A stretch of DNA of 64,000 nucleotides from CAWABB01 sp963780165 (GTDB lineage Bacteria > Bacteroidota > Ignavibacteria > UBA10030 > UBA6906). The notes under the pieces were generated by a model. It saw only the letters and a program-made list of their open reading frames with translations. It ran no database searches and was not told the origin of the DNA. The stretch lies in NCBI GenBank assembly GCA_963780165.1, contig CAWABB010000004.1, forward strand, positions 124,001-188,000, written 5' to 3'. The position numbers were made by a program, and so were the translations under genes. Each line of letters starts with the position of its first letter. Position 1 is the first letter of the stretch. Shown in pieces: positions 9,313 through 18,899 of this stretch.

Positions 9313-11004
9313 ATGCCTCGCGTAACTCGCAGGAAGTTCCTGAAAGACACGGCGTTCGCAGGCGTCGGTGCCGCCGTCGCGGCGGGCCCGGTTCTCTCGG
9401 CCCCGTCGATTCTGACCAGGGCGAGGGTCACGCCTCCGACAGGAGCCGGAGAACTCTGGTTCCGACCGCAGTATGTCCAGCGGGGTAAAGGGCCTCACTT
9501 GCTTGAATGGGCATACGCGTCGGATGAGAACTGGGACGCGTTCCATTCCGATATCGCCTCGACACAAGAGGGCGTGAAGATCGCGGACACGGAAGGGAAG
9601 AAGAAGTTCGGCATCGATGTCCGCTGGAACGTCGAGCCCTTCGGATATCTCTTCATCACAGCGGACAACGCCGGTGAGTTCTACGCTCTCCCCGCCGCCG
9701 GGAAGACCGCGGAGCTCAACCTCAACTACGAGCTGGCGCGGAGCCGCGTGGCGAGAAACCGCAGGCGCGTAAAGCTCCATCGCACGAGCGGGTGGCAGCC
9801 GAACCGGGAGTCACAGGCGCTCATCGACCTGTCAGAGGGGTATCTCGAGGATGCGGCGAAGGCCGTGTCCTCCGCGGCGAAGTGCGGCGAGCTGTCCCAG
9901 GCGGCGTTGCTGCACGCCCTCCGGGCGTCGGAAGCTCTCGAGCTCGACCAGGCCGTGTATGCGATCAACAAGCGCGGCAGGCGGAAGGACTTCCTGATCG
10001 GGTGCGACGCGCGCGGGTTCTACGAGATGGATAACGACACGTTCCTCGATATGTTCTCCCGCCTCTTCAACTACGCGACGCTCATGCACGTCTGGACGAG
10101 CGGAGGGAACATCGAGGATTGGGAGCCGCGCGAGGGTGAGCGGCGCTACGCGATGCGCGATCATATGCTCAAACAGCTCCGGTCGCGCTCCATCGCGGTC
10201 GAGGGCCGGCCGCTGTTCTGGTTCCACAAGTGGGTGACGCCGGACTGGATCAAGGCGAAGACATTTCCCGCATTGCTGAAGTATGTGGAGACGACGACCC
10301 GCGAGGTCGTGCGGCACTACGGCGATGCCATGTACGCCTGGGAGATCGTCAACGAGCTGCACGACTGGGCCAACGAGTGCCAGTTGAATCACGAGCAGAC
10401 GATCGAGCTCACGCGCCTGGGTTGCGATGTCGCGAAGGCGGAGGCCCCCGGGGTCCATCGTCTGGTCAACAATTGCTGCCCGTATGCCGAGTATGTCCAG
10501 CTCAAGCAGTGGTCAGGCCAGGAAGCGAAGTATCCCCAGCGCACGCCAATCCAGTTCACGAAGGATCTGGTGGATGCAGGGGTCGATTTCGACGTGGTCG
10601 GCCAGCAGATGTACTTCCCGTACCGCGATCTGCAGGACATCATCATGCTGCTAGAGCGGTACGAGCAGTTCGGGAAGCCCCTCCAGCTCTCCGAGATCGG
10701 GGCCCCGGGAGGGGTCACCGATTCCACGATCCGGCTCGGAAAGTCGAAAATTCCGACTGAGCCCCACATCTGGCGAAGGCCCTGGGACGAAGAACTCCAG
10801 GCCGACTGGCTGGAGGGGGTCTTCACGCTGGCCTACAGCAGGCCGTTCATCGAAGCGGCGAACTGGTTCGATTTCGTGGACCCCTACTCATACATCGAGA
10901 ACGGCGGACTGCTTCGCTCGCCGGAGGGTGAAACCAAGGCGTCGTACGATCGCATGCAGCGGCTCGTCGACCGATGGAAGGCGCTGCCGGAGGGGAAATC
11001 GTGA
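9313..11004 (+). CDS. Tat-exported GH10-like glycoside hydrolase, paralogue 1 of 3
   Basis: 563 residues starting MPRVTRRKFLK, a twin-arginine signal, so it should be exported folded. An N-terminal domain (about 45-190) contains FGYLFITADNAGEFY, a segment shared by all three paralogues and probably a beta-sandwich. The C-terminal barrel (about 240-555) has the GH10 hallmarks: acid/base Glu348 in WEIVNELHDWAN and nucleophile Glu461 in LQLSEIG. GH10 enzymes are mainly endo-xylanases, but the extra N-terminal domain and the divergent barrel make the substrate uncertain. It is followed 26 bases later by a close paralogue. I chose ATG 9313 because of the Shine-Dalgarno site at 9295-9300 and the Tat motif. 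Confidence 0.8.
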   Translation: MPRVTRRKFLKDTAFAGVGAAVAAGPVLSAPSILTRARVTPPTGAGELWFRPQYVQRGKGPHLLEWAYASDENWDAFHSDIASTQEGVKIADTEGKKKFGIDVRWNVEPFGYLFITADNAGEFYALPAAGKTAELNLNYELARSRVARNRRRVKLHRTSGWQPNRESQALIDLSEGYLEDAAKAVSSAAKCGELSQAALLHALRASEALELDQAVYAINKRGRRKDFLIGCDARGFYEMDNDTFLDMFSRLFNYATLMHVWTSGGNIEDWEPREGERRYAMRDHMLKQLRSRSIAVEGRPLFWFHKWVTPDWIKAKTFPALLKYVETTTREVVRHYGDAMYAWEIVNELHDWANECQLNHEQTIELTRLGCDVAKAEAPGVHRLVNNCCPYAEYVQLKQWSGQEAKYPQRTPIQFTKDLVDAGVDFDVVGQQMYFPYRDLQDIIMLLERYEQFGKPLQLSEIGAPGGVTDSTIRLGKSKIPTEPHIWRRPWDEELQADWLEGVFTLAYSRPFIEAANWFDFVDPYSYIENGGLLRSPEGETKASYDRMQRLVDRWKALPEGKS

Positions 11005-11018
11005 GCATCCAATACCGC

Positions 11019-11024
11019 GAGGAG
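11019..11024 (+). promoter_or_regulatory. GAGGAG ribosome binding site fixing the start at 11031
   Basis: GAGGAG stands six bases before ATG 11031. It matters because it argues that the second GH10-like paralogue really begins there and truly lacks the export signal carried by its two neighbours. Confidence 0.65.
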
Positions 11025-11030
11025 CATTGA

Positions 11031-12602
11031 ATGGCTGCACTGGCTGACAAGGGAACGCTGGTGTTCCGCCCGTACCACCCGCAGTCGGGCCGCGGGCCTC
11101 ACTTGCTCGACTGGGCGTACTGCACCGACACCGCATGGGATTCTTTCCCGTCGAACATCACCGCCACGAAGGACGGCGTGACCATCTCCGACACCGAAGG
11201 GCGGGATGCATTCGGGATCAACGTGCGCTGGAACGTCGAGGGGTTCGGGTACATCTTCATCACGGCCGACAATGCGGGGGAGTTCTACCGGCTGCCGGCG
11301 TCCGGCACGAAGACGTTCAACCTGGCATTCGAACTGCTCAAGAGCCGCGTCGCGCGGAACGCAAAACGGATGGCGATGCACCGCGCAAAGGGGTGGACGC
11401 CATCCCGCGAGGTACAGGCATACGTCGCGCTGTCGGAGGGGTACCAGGATGACGCTCGCAAGGCCGATGCCGACGGCGAGCGGTGCGCTGCCCTTTCGCA
11501 AACCGGCCTCTATTATGCGATGTGGGTGAGCGAGAAGATCGAGCTCGAGGCGGCCCGGCACGCGATCGCCGCAAGAGGATTCAGGCAGGGGTTCTACACG
11601 GGATGCGACGCGAGGGGATATTTCCAGATGGACGTGGAGTTGTTCCTGGAGATATTTCCCCAACTCTTCAACTATGCGACGATCACGTACTACTTGAAGG
11701 CCGGCGTGTTCGAGGACTTCGAGCCGGTCGAGGGGCAGAAACAGTTCGCGTTGCGCGACGCCCTTTTCGCCGAGCTGAAGAAACGGAACATCGTCGTCGA
11801 GGGGCGGCCGCTCTGGTGGTCCTATAAGACCACGACGCCGGACTGGCTGCGCGGGAAGAGCTACGATCAGGTCCGGACCTATCTCGAGAAGCACGTCAAG
11901 ACAGTGGTGGGCCATTACGGTGACGGGATGTATGCGTGGGAGGTCGTGAACGAATTCCACGACTGGGCCAACGAGTGCAGGCTGAAGCCCGACCAGATCA
12001 TCGAGCTGACGCGCCTGGCCTGCGACGTCGCGCGCGACACCGCGCCAAAGGTGAAGCGCCTCATCAACAACTGCGCGCCGTTCGCGGAGTACGTGCAGCT
12101 GAGGAAGATGACGGAGCTGGACGCGTTCTATCCGCAGCGGACGCCGTACCAGTTCGTGCGCCAGCTCAAGGAGGCAGGGGTCGATTTCGACATCACAGGC
12201 ATCCAGATGTACTTCCCGTACCGGGATCTTGCCGACACGCTCATCCTCATCGAGAAGTTCGAGGGGATCGGGAAGACGATCCAGCTTACCGAGGTGGGCG
12301 CCTCCTCCGGGCCGAGCGAGGATTCCGTAAGGACGGGCAAGCTGCCCCTGTCGTTCGAGCCGTACATCTGGCACCGGCAGTGGGACGACGAGAACCAGGC
12401 GGACTGGATGGAAGGCCTCTACACGTTGGCATACAGCCGGCCGCTGATCGAGGCGGTGAACTGGTACGATTTCGTGGACCCCTACTCCTGGATCCCCTCG
12501 GGCGGGTTCCTCCGCTCGCCGAAGGGAGAGAAGAAGCCGCTCGTCGACCGATTTATGAAAATGCACAACGAATGGAAGGAGCCGGGCAAGAAGTCCCAAT
12601 AG
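11031..12602 (+). CDS. GH10-like glycoside hydrolase without signal peptide, paralogue 2 of 3
   Basis: 523 residues, starting directly at the N-terminal domain (GTLVFRPYHPQ) with no Tat or Sec signal; the start is supported by the GAGGAG at 11019-11024. The shared FGYIFITADNAGEFY segment and the GH10-type barrel are intact: acid/base Glu308 in WEVVNEFHDWAN and nucleophile Glu421 in IQLTEVG. It is visibly closer to paralogue 1 than to paralogue 3 (compare IELTRL.CDVA and YFPYRDL). Its location should be cytoplasmic, so it may act on imported fragments of what paralogues 1 and 3 cut outside. Alternatively it rides out with a Tat partner. That division of labour is inference. Confidence 0.8.
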   Translation: MAALADKGTLVFRPYHPQSGRGPHLLDWAYCTDTAWDSFPSNITATKDGVTISDTEGRDAFGINVRWNVEGFGYIFITADNAGEFYRLPASGTKTFNLAFELLKSRVARNAKRMAMHRAKGWTPSREVQAYVALSEGYQDDARKADADGERCAALSQTGLYYAMWVSEKIELEAARHAIAARGFRQGFYTGCDARGYFQMDVELFLEIFPQLFNYATITYYLKAGVFEDFEPVEGQKQFALRDALFAELKKRNIVVEGRPLWWSYKTTTPDWLRGKSYDQVRTYLEKHVKTVVGHYGDGMYAWEVVNEFHDWANECRLKPDQIIELTRLACDVARDTAPKVKRLINNCAPFAEYVQLRKMTELDAFYPQRTPYQFVRQLKEAGVDFDITGIQMYFPYRDLADTLILIEKFEGIGKTIQLTEVGASSGPSEDSVRTGKLPLSFEPYIWHRQWDDENQADWMEGLYTLAYSRPLIEAVNWYDFVDPYSWIPSGGFLRSPKGEKKPLVDRFMKMHNEWKEPGKKSQ

Positions 12603-12618
12603 CGCCCGGAAAGCACAC

Positions 12619-14268
12619 ATGTCCATCCTTACTCGCAGAACGTTCCTGAAATCCGGCGCCATGGGCGCCGCTGCCCTCGGGATTCACTCCGCCATCGGGG
12701 GGCCGACCCGGCTCTGGGCAGGCCCTCCGCGGGATCTTGTGTTCCGTCCGTATCCCCACCCTTCCATGCCGGCGATGTCGTTTGCGTATCTGACCGACGA
12801 GACGGAGGATCCGTTCCTGTCCTCGACCGCCGTCCGCCCCGAGGGGATTGTCACCGGAGAGGATGCGGGCAAGAAGAAGTTCTCGGTGAATGCCCGGTGG
12901 TACGTGGAAGGATTTGGCTACATCTGGCTGGGGGCCGACAACGCCGGGCGATTCTTCGATCGGGAATCGTCCGTCCGCGGAGATCAGTTCAATCTCAATT
13001 ATGAGTTCGCGCGATCGAGGGAGGCTCGCAACCGGAAGGTCCGTGCGCAGTACGAGGCTGCGGGAACGGCCTTCTCGGGGGAGGTGAAGCATCTGATGGA
13101 CCTCTCAAGCGAGCTCCTGGAGGACGCAACCCGCCAGCAGTCCAACGGCGAGCGGTGCGCGAAGTTCTCGGACAAATCGCTGCTCTGGGCTCTGCACGCC
13201 GGCGAGGCGCTCGAGCTGGAGCATGCGCGGTCAGTGATTGCCGCAAGGCCAAGGAAGGACAAGGTGTGGTTCGGATGCGAGACGCGTCAGTACGTCTGGG
13301 CCAAGCACGAGGACTTCACGAAGCGGTTCGCCGAGGTCTTCAACTTCGCGACCGTGACGCACTACGTCTGGGACACCTGGTACGAGCTGTTCGAGCCGAG
13401 CGAAGGAGTCTACAACTGGGGGATCAAGGACAACATCGTCAACTGGCTGATGCGCAACGACATCACGATCCAGGGGCGGCCGTTGTTCTGGTTCCATCCG
13501 ACGGTGACGCCAGAGTGGCTCAAGAACAAGAATTTCGACCAGGTTCGCGCCTACGTCGACACGCACACGCAGAACGTCCTCAACCACTACGGGGACAAAG
13601 TCCTGCAGTGGGAGATCGTGAACGAGTTCCACGACTGGGCGAACATCCACGACTTCAGCCCCGAGCAGATTACGCAGATCGTGCGGCAGGCATGCGATCG
13701 GACGAAGGAAGTGAACCCGAAGGTGGTGCGCATTCTCAACAACTGTTGCCCGTGGGCCGACTACGTGGCGCGCGGCCGGAAGGCGCGGATGCCGGCGACA
13801 CGGCCGGGCCGCTCCCCCCGGAAGTTCCTGCAGGATCTCCAGGAGGCCGGCGTGGACTACGACGTGCTCGGCATCCAGATCTACTTCCCGCAGCGGGACC
13901 TGTCCGACATCGCGCGGCTACTGGAACGGCTGGCGGTGTTCGGAAAACCGATCTACATCACCGAGATCGGGGCGAGTTCCAACCTGATCGCGCCGACCAA
14001 CACCGGGGCGATCACCGGCAGCTCCGAAGACCCGTATGCCTGGCACCGACACTGGGACGAGGACCTGCAGGCCGATTGGCTCGAACAGGTCTATACGATC
14101 TACTACAGCAAGCCGTACATCAAGGCGATCAACTGGTACGACTTCGCGGACTTCCGGCCGTTCATCATCAACGGCGGACTTATACGCGAAGACGCAACCG
14201 TCAAGCGATCATTCAATCGAATGAAGACGCTTCTGGAGTCCTGGAATTCACTTCCGTCACGAGGATAA
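12619..14268 (+). CDS. Tat-exported GH10-like glycoside hydrolase, paralogue 3 of 3
   Basis: 549 residues with the twin-arginine signal ILTRRTFLK and a hydrophobic stretch to about residue 34. The shared N-terminal domain (about 40-170) reads FGYIWLGADNAGRFF. The barrel has acid/base Glu336 in WEIVNEFHDWAN and nucleophile Glu449 in IYITEIGASSN. It is the most divergent of the triplet: an Arg-rich insertion (about 380-395, RGRKARMPATRPGR) replaces the corresponding loop. It starts 16 bases after paralogue 2 and ends six bases before the URO-D gene. Conservation of both glutamates suggests all three copies are active. The substrate is unknown, with xylan-type polymers or aryl glycosides the usual guess. 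Confidence 0.8.
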   Translation: MSILTRRTFLKSGAMGAAALGIHSAIGGPTRLWAGPPRDLVFRPYPHPSMPAMSFAYLTDETEDPFLSSTAVRPEGIVTGEDAGKKKFSVNARWYVEGFGYIWLGADNAGRFFDRESSVRGDQFNLNYEFARSREARNRKVRAQYEAAGTAFSGEVKHLMDLSSELLEDATRQQSNGERCAKFSDKSLLWALHAGEALELEHARSVIAARPRKDKVWFGCETRQYVWAKHEDFTKRFAEVFNFATVTHYVWDTWYELFEPSEGVYNWGIKDNIVNWLMRNDITIQGRPLFWFHPTVTPEWLKNKNFDQVRAYVDTHTQNVLNHYGDKVLQWEIVNEFHDWANIHDFSPEQITQIVRQACDRTKEVNPKVVRILNNCCPWADYVARGRKARMPATRPGRSPRKFLQDLQEAGVDYDVLGIQIYFPQRDLSDIARLLERLAVFGKPIYITEIGASSNLIAPTNTGAITGSSEDPYAWHRHWDEDLQADWLEQVYTIYYSKPYIKAINWYDFADFRPFIINGGLIREDATVKRSFNRMKTLLESWNSLPSRG

Positions 14269-14274
14269 GCAGCA

Positions 14275-15423
14275 ATGACCCGCAAGGAGCGCCTTCTCAC
14301 CACGTTTCGCGGCGGAAAGGCCGACCACGTGCCAGCCTGTCCCGATATCTCCGTCATGGTCCCGGCCCGGCTCACAAAAAGGCCGTTTTACGAGCTTTTT
14401 CTTGATGGCCGGGAACACAACGGATGGACCTCGGCAACCTACTCCGAGGCGTACGTGGAGGCGGTCAAGTACTTCGGCATCGACGGGTGGTACATCTACG
14501 GCGGCCTGAAGGAAAAGCGAGCGCCAGACGCGCCCGAATTTACGGAGACGGTCGAGAGCCGACCGGAGGGCAAGCTTGTTTCGCGAATATGCAGGACACC
14601 GCTGGGCGAGCTGACGGAGAAAGAGATGTTCTTTGCCGACGAACCGCCCTGGCGGGAAGAGAAGCCGGTGAAGGATCTCCGGCGCGACTTCCCGCGGCTG
14701 AAGGCGTATATCGGATCGGGACCCTACGCATGGGATACCGAGTACAAGGACAGCCACCGGATCGGCGACCTGGGCGTCTATGTCGGCATGGTCCCCGTGT
14801 TTCAGGACTGGTGGTTTCACCACCGCAACGGAGGATTCGACCGGTGCATAAAGGATTTCGTCGACGAGCCGGAGTTCATCGAAGACGTTCACTCCTTCTG
14901 GATGGAGTGGGCGCTCGAGTATGTGCGGGCGATGATCGCGGCAAAACCGGACGAGATCATGCTGGGTGGATCGAGCGCAAGTCTGAGCATCAGCTCCCCG
15001 TCGTTCTTCAAGCGATTCGAGCTGCCGTTCATCCAGCAGGCATCAAAGCTCTGCAAGCAGGCCGGCATTCTGTCGCATCTGCACATCTGCGGGAGATCAT
15101 GGAAGCTTGTCGAGATTGTCGCCGAGCATACCGATGTGGACGTCATGGAGCCGATGGAGGAGCCGCCGGGTGGAGATGTCGATCTTGCCGAGGCCCGTCG
15201 CCGGATGGGGAAGAAAATGTGCATCAAGGGAAACATAAACACGTTTGATTTCATGCTGAACGCAACACCGGAGCAGGTAAGGGAGAAATGCAAACGTGCG
15301 ATCGACGACGCAGCGGCGGATGGAGGGTATGTGCTCTCTACGGGGGACCAATGCGGGCGTGACACGCCCGACGCGAATCTCTTCGCGATGGTGGAAGTGG
15401 CAGAGACGTATGGGAAATACTGA
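14275..15423 (+). CDS. Uroporphyrinogen decarboxylase (URO-D)-family protein, MtaA/CmuA-like
   Basis: 382 residues beginning MTRKERLLTTFRGGKADHVP, the opening typical of URO-D superfamily proteins encoded in catabolic clusters rather than true HemE. The region about 260-370 contains HLHICGRSW and later GGYVLSTGDQCGRDTP, matching the family's C-terminal barrel. Many of these proteins are corrinoid-dependent methyltransferases acting on methoxylated compounds. No corrinoid protein, reductive activator or other methyltransferase component is present in the window, so a methyl-transfer role is unproven. The gene overlaps the start of the downstream amylase by 14 bases, which implies coupled translation. 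No heme genes are nearby, which argues against porphyrin biosynthesis. Confidence 0.8.
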   Translation: MTRKERLLTTFRGGKADHVPACPDISVMVPARLTKRPFYELFLDGREHNGWTSATYSEAYVEAVKYFGIDGWYIYGGLKEKRAPDAPEFTETVESRPEGKLVSRICRTPLGELTEKEMFFADEPPWREEKPVKDLRRDFPRLKAYIGSGPYAWDTEYKDSHRIGDLGVYVGMVPVFQDWWFHHRNGGFDRCIKDFVDEPEFIEDVHSFWMEWALEYVRAMIAAKPDEIMLGGSSASLSISSPSFFKRFELPFIQQASKLCKQAGILSHLHICGRSWKLVEIVAEHTDVDVMEPMEEPPGGDVDLAEARRRMGKKMCIKGNINTFDFMLNATPEQVREKCKRAIDDAAADGGYVLSTGDQCGRDTPDANLFAMVEVAETYGKY

Positions 15424-17770
15424 GAGATTGCGGGTGGCACTCGCGCTCGTGCTTGTACTAGTGGCCAGTGGAAGGGCACCCGCCGAATCGGTGCGTTTGC
15501 TGAAACAGGACGCTACGGTCTGGGCCCGAACCGTCCACCTCAGCGGTCTTGCGGATCCCTCGTTTGGGGTCGCCGGATCGGTTTTCGTGAATGGTGTGGC
15601 ATTCCCGGTGAACGTCGCGGCTCCTGGCGACACATTCTACGTGGACATCCCGATCGCCGAAGGGGCGAACACTGTGATCGCCGTGTTCGACAGCGCCGGC
15701 GTCCCGGTGGCGTCGGACACGCTTACGCTGACGCTCGGATATCGCCTCAGGCCCGACCTGGAGGTCACCGCGCTTGTTTCCGGGCGGAGTGTGACGCTGC
15801 ACGCAACCCTCCTGGAGAATCCAGGGAACGACGCGCTGATATTCCGGTGGAGCGAACACCAGAACAACCCCTCGGACGTCGGGCTGGTCTCCAGCGGCGA
15901 CAGCATCTGCACGGTCGCAATCCCGCCGGGCGCGCAGCCAGGCGAGTACGTTTTCGGCGTCACGGTCACGGCGGGCGACGGGGACGTGGTTTGGCGGGCA
16001 GCTCTCGTACGAGTTTCGGCGGACAGCCTTGCCCCCATGAATATCAGGACCGACCGGCCGGGCTGGGTCGATCGGGCAATTGTCTACGGAATCACCCCGT
16101 ACATTTTTGTCTTCGACGGCAACCTGCTGGCGATCACCCAGAAACTCCCCGAACTTGCGGCACTCGGCGTAAATACACTCTGGATTCAGCCGGTCTTCGG
16201 CACGCATGGCGGCGGACAGGGATACGACATCATCGACTACTTCCGGGTGCGCAGGGATCTGGGCACGGAGGCTACCCTCCGAACACTCATCCAGACGGCC
16301 CATACCTACGGTCTCCGCGTACTCCTCGATTTCGTTCCGAATCATACATCGATTTATCATCCGTACGCCGTACAGGCTTCGCAATTCGGGGCCGCCTCTC
16401 ATTATTACGACTTCTACCAGCGCGAGACCGACAGCGCCCCCTATTCACAGCACTACAAGTTCTACCAGGGGTTCATCAACTACTTCTGGAACGAGCTTCC
16501 GAACCTCAACTACAATAACCCTGAGGTCCGCAGGATGATGCTCGAGGCCGGGAGGTACTGGGTTGAAGAGTTCGATATTGACGGCTACCGGATCGACGCT
16601 GTGTGGGGTGTGAATGCCCGCAGGCCGGAGTTCATGCAGGACTGGCGCGTTGCGCTCAAGCGCGTGAAACCAGACCTCCTGCTGCTGGGAGAAGACAAGG
16701 CCACGTGGCCGTCCGTGTTCGACCAGCGGTTCGATGCAGCATACGACTGGGCGCCGGAGACCGACTGGGTCTCTCACTGGACCTGGCAGCCGTCCTACAG
16801 CTCCACGGGCAACCCGACGATATTCAACTCGCCAAGCTCGGGGCAAAGATCCGCGCAGCTTCGGGCGGCGCTCACCAATAACGGCGCTGGCTACGCCCCG
16901 AACGCCGTGGTGATGCACTTTATGGAGAACAACGATACGTTCCGGTTTCTCCCTTCCCACGATGTCGCCCGAACAAAGATGGTTGCCGCCCTGCTGTTCT
17001 CGTTGCCGGGGATTCCGCTGATCTACAACGGACAGGAGACCGGGGCGACGACGCATCCCTACTCCACAACCATGATCTTTGAAAGCTCAGCAACGATCGA
17101 GTCGCAGGACAAGTCGGGCCTGTATCCCGTGTACCGTCGCCTGACGGGAATCCGGAATCGCTTCGAGTCGCTGCGCACCTCGAACTATGAAGAGATCCCC
17201 ATCACGCCCGGAGCGGCGGTCTTCGGCTACCGGCGCTGGTCGGAATCGCAACAGATGTTCCTCCTGATGAACATGGCATCGAGCCTGATCCGGGCTTCGG
17301 CCAGGCTTCCGGTGGACCGGATGGGGCTGGATCCAGGGCGCTCGTACGTGGTGACCGACCTGCTCACGGATCAATCGTTCCCGGCGACAGCCGCCGATCT
17401 CGATACGTTCCTGGTGGATCTCCCGGCATATACGTCGCGCCTGTTCATCGTTGACACCGCGGCGGTGACGGGAGTCGACGACCCCGCGTCCACCCCGCCG
17501 GTTCCGAAGGAGTTCGCCCTGGAACAGAATTATCCCAATCCTTTCAACGGCGAGACGATTCTGCAATACCGGATTGCGGAGGAGGGTCATGTGCGCCTGG
17601 TCGTGTATGACCTTCTCGGAAGGGAGGTGGCGACGCTGGTTGATGAGCTGAAGGAGCCAGGTGGGTACACGGTGGGATTTGATGCGTCGCGTCTGGCGAG
17701 CGGAATGTATCTTGCCCGTGTCGAGGCCGAAGGGCGCGCGATTGTGAGGAAAATGCTGCTCATGCGATGA
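15410..17770 (+). CDS. Secreted GH13 alpha-amylase-type enzyme with T9SS C-terminal sorting domain
   Basis: 786 residues from ATG 15410, overlapping the upstream stop; a longer frame from 15296 would run further through the URO-D gene and is rejected. A signal peptide (about 1-25) is followed by two beta-rich modules and a GH13 barrel from about 215. The conserved regions are DFVPNHTS (Asp307-), DGYRIDAVW with nucleophile Asp396, GED with acid Glu428, and the ENNDTFRFLPSHD region around 506-518. Residues about 700-786 form the T9SS sorting domain: EQNYPNPFN, VYDLLGREVATLV and the terminal VRKMLLMR. It should be anchored on or released from the cell surface and cut alpha-glucans. It is the only T9SS cargo in the catabolic island. 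Confidence 0.9.
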   Translation: MGNTERLRVALALVLVLVASGRAPAESVRLLKQDATVWARTVHLSGLADPSFGVAGSVFVNGVAFPVNVAAPGDTFYVDIPIAEGANTVIAVFDSAGVPVASDTLTLTLGYRLRPDLEVTALVSGRSVTLHATLLENPGNDALIFRWSEHQNNPSDVGLVSSGDSICTVAIPPGAQPGEYVFGVTVTAGDGDVVWRAALVRVSADSLAPMNIRTDRPGWVDRAIVYGITPYIFVFDGNLLAITQKLPELAALGVNTLWIQPVFGTHGGGQGYDIIDYFRVRRDLGTEATLRTLIQTAHTYGLRVLLDFVPNHTSIYHPYAVQASQFGAASHYYDFYQRETDSAPYSQHYKFYQGFINYFWNELPNLNYNNPEVRRMMLEAGRYWVEEFDIDGYRIDAVWGVNARRPEFMQDWRVALKRVKPDLLLLGEDKATWPSVFDQRFDAAYDWAPETDWVSHWTWQPSYSSTGNPTIFNSPSSGQRSAQLRAALTNNGAGYAPNAVVMHFMENNDTFRFLPSHDVARTKMVAALLFSLPGIPLIYNGQETGATTHPYSTTMIFESSATIESQDKSGLYPVYRRLTGIRNRFESLRTSNYEEIPITPGAAVFGYRRWSESQQMFLLMNMASSLIRASARLPVDRMGLDPGRSYVVTDLLTDQSFPATAADLDTFLVDLPAYTSRLFIVDTAAVTGVDDPASTPPVPKEFALEQNYPNPFNGETILQYRIAEEGHVRLVVYDLLGREVATLVDELKEPGGYTVGFDASRLASGMYLARVEAEGRAIVRKMLLMR

Positions 17771-17885
17771 GCATGAGCGGGATGCGATCGCCCTGGTGGT
17801 GACGGGCTCAACCTGGCCCGCGCAGCGGACCCAGATGAGGGGGGGATCAATCCGGGCCTGATTCGATGACAACCCTTGTGATTCA

Positions 17886-18899
17886 ATGAGAATCCTGGTT
17901 ATTGGCGGGAGCGGATTCATCAGCAGTCAGCTGGTCCGGATGCTGGCGGATCGGGGGCACGCGGTCACCGCGTTCACGCGGGGGAAAAGCGGCGTGGATC
18001 CGCGCCTCCTGAAGCGCGTCACGTGGATCCACGGCGACCGGGACTCGCGGACCGATGTCGAGGCGCTTGGCCGCAGCGGCACCTACGATATCGTGTACGA
18101 CATGGTGGCGTACGAGGCCGCGCAGTCGCAGGACGTCGCACGCGTATTCCGCGGGCGAATCGGGCGTTTCATCCATTGCAGCACGGCGTCGGTCTATATG
18201 GTCGCCGAGAAGGTCCAGTGCCCGATCGCGGAGGACCAGGACCGGGGCCCGTTGATGGAGTACTTCCCGCGCAATCCGTTCGGGATGGAGTACGGGATCA
18301 AGAAGCGCGAGTGCGAGCGCGTCCTCTGGGACGCGCACGATGAGCGGCTATTTCCCGTCAGCATGCTGCGCCCCATCTATGTGTCCGGCCCGGGCGACCC
18401 GGCGTCGCGTGACTGGTTCTGGGTCGAGCGGATCCTGGACGGCGGTCCGCTGCTCGTACCGGGGTCAGGAGACATCGCCTTTCAGCAGGTCTTCGTGGAC
18501 GACGTGGCCGCGATGTTCGCCGAGCTCCCGGAGCGTCCGCGCACGGTGGGGAACGCTTACAATATCGCCGGGGAGGAGGTCTTTTCGCTGAACGATTACC
18601 TGCACGTGCTCGGCGAGCTCGTCGGGCGACAGGTCACGCTCGTGCACCTCGACCAGGTACAGTTCGACGCGCTGGATTTCAGCATGTCGCCGCAGGGCGA
18701 TGTCTTCACGTTCAACGTCCGCCGCACGGCCGTGTTCAGTCTGGACCGCATCAAGCGGGATCTGGACTATCGTCCGACACCGTTCCGTGACTACATGAAG
18801 CGTACGATCGATTGGTGGACTGAGGTTCCGCGCGGGCATTCGAACGGATACTCGCGCCGCGCGGAGGAGCTCGAGACCATCAGGAGACTCGCGGGATGA
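17886..18899 (+). CDS. NAD-dependent epimerase/dehydratase (extended SDR)
   Basis: 337 residues. The Rossmann motif GGSGFI is at 8-13, and the catalytic YxxxK is Tyr136-Lys140 in YGIKK. The length and the C-terminal VFVDDVAAMF region suit the nucleotide-sugar epimerase/dehydratase group; isoflavone-reductase-like relatives also match. It follows a 115-bp gap after the amylase that contains no convincing promoter or terminator. Its TGA overlaps the GH2 start as ATGA. A role in modifying the sugar released by the GH2 or GH42 enzyme is plausible, but the substrate cannot be read from sequence. Confidence 0.85.
   Translation: MRILVIGGSGFISSQLVRMLADRGHAVTAFTRGKSGVDPRLLKRVTWIHGDRDSRTDVEALGRSGTYDIVYDMVAYEAAQSQDVARVFRGRIGRFIHCSTASVYMVAEKVQCPIAEDQDRGPLMEYFPRNPFGMEYGIKKRECERVLWDAHDERLFPVSMLRPIYVSGPGDPASRDWFWVERILDGGPLLVPGSGDIAFQQVFVDDVAAMFAELPERPRTVGNAYNIAGEEVFSLNDYLHVLGELVGRQVTLVHLDQVQFDALDFSMSPQGDVFTFNVRRTAVFSLDRIKRDLDYRPTPFRDYMKRTIDWWTEVPRGHSNGYSRRAEELETIRRLAG

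Noticed and set aside
10884..12662. 592-codon open frame on the minus strand
   Set aside because: Antisense to GH10-like paralogue 2, and its sequence mirrors that gene's codons rather than a protein family.
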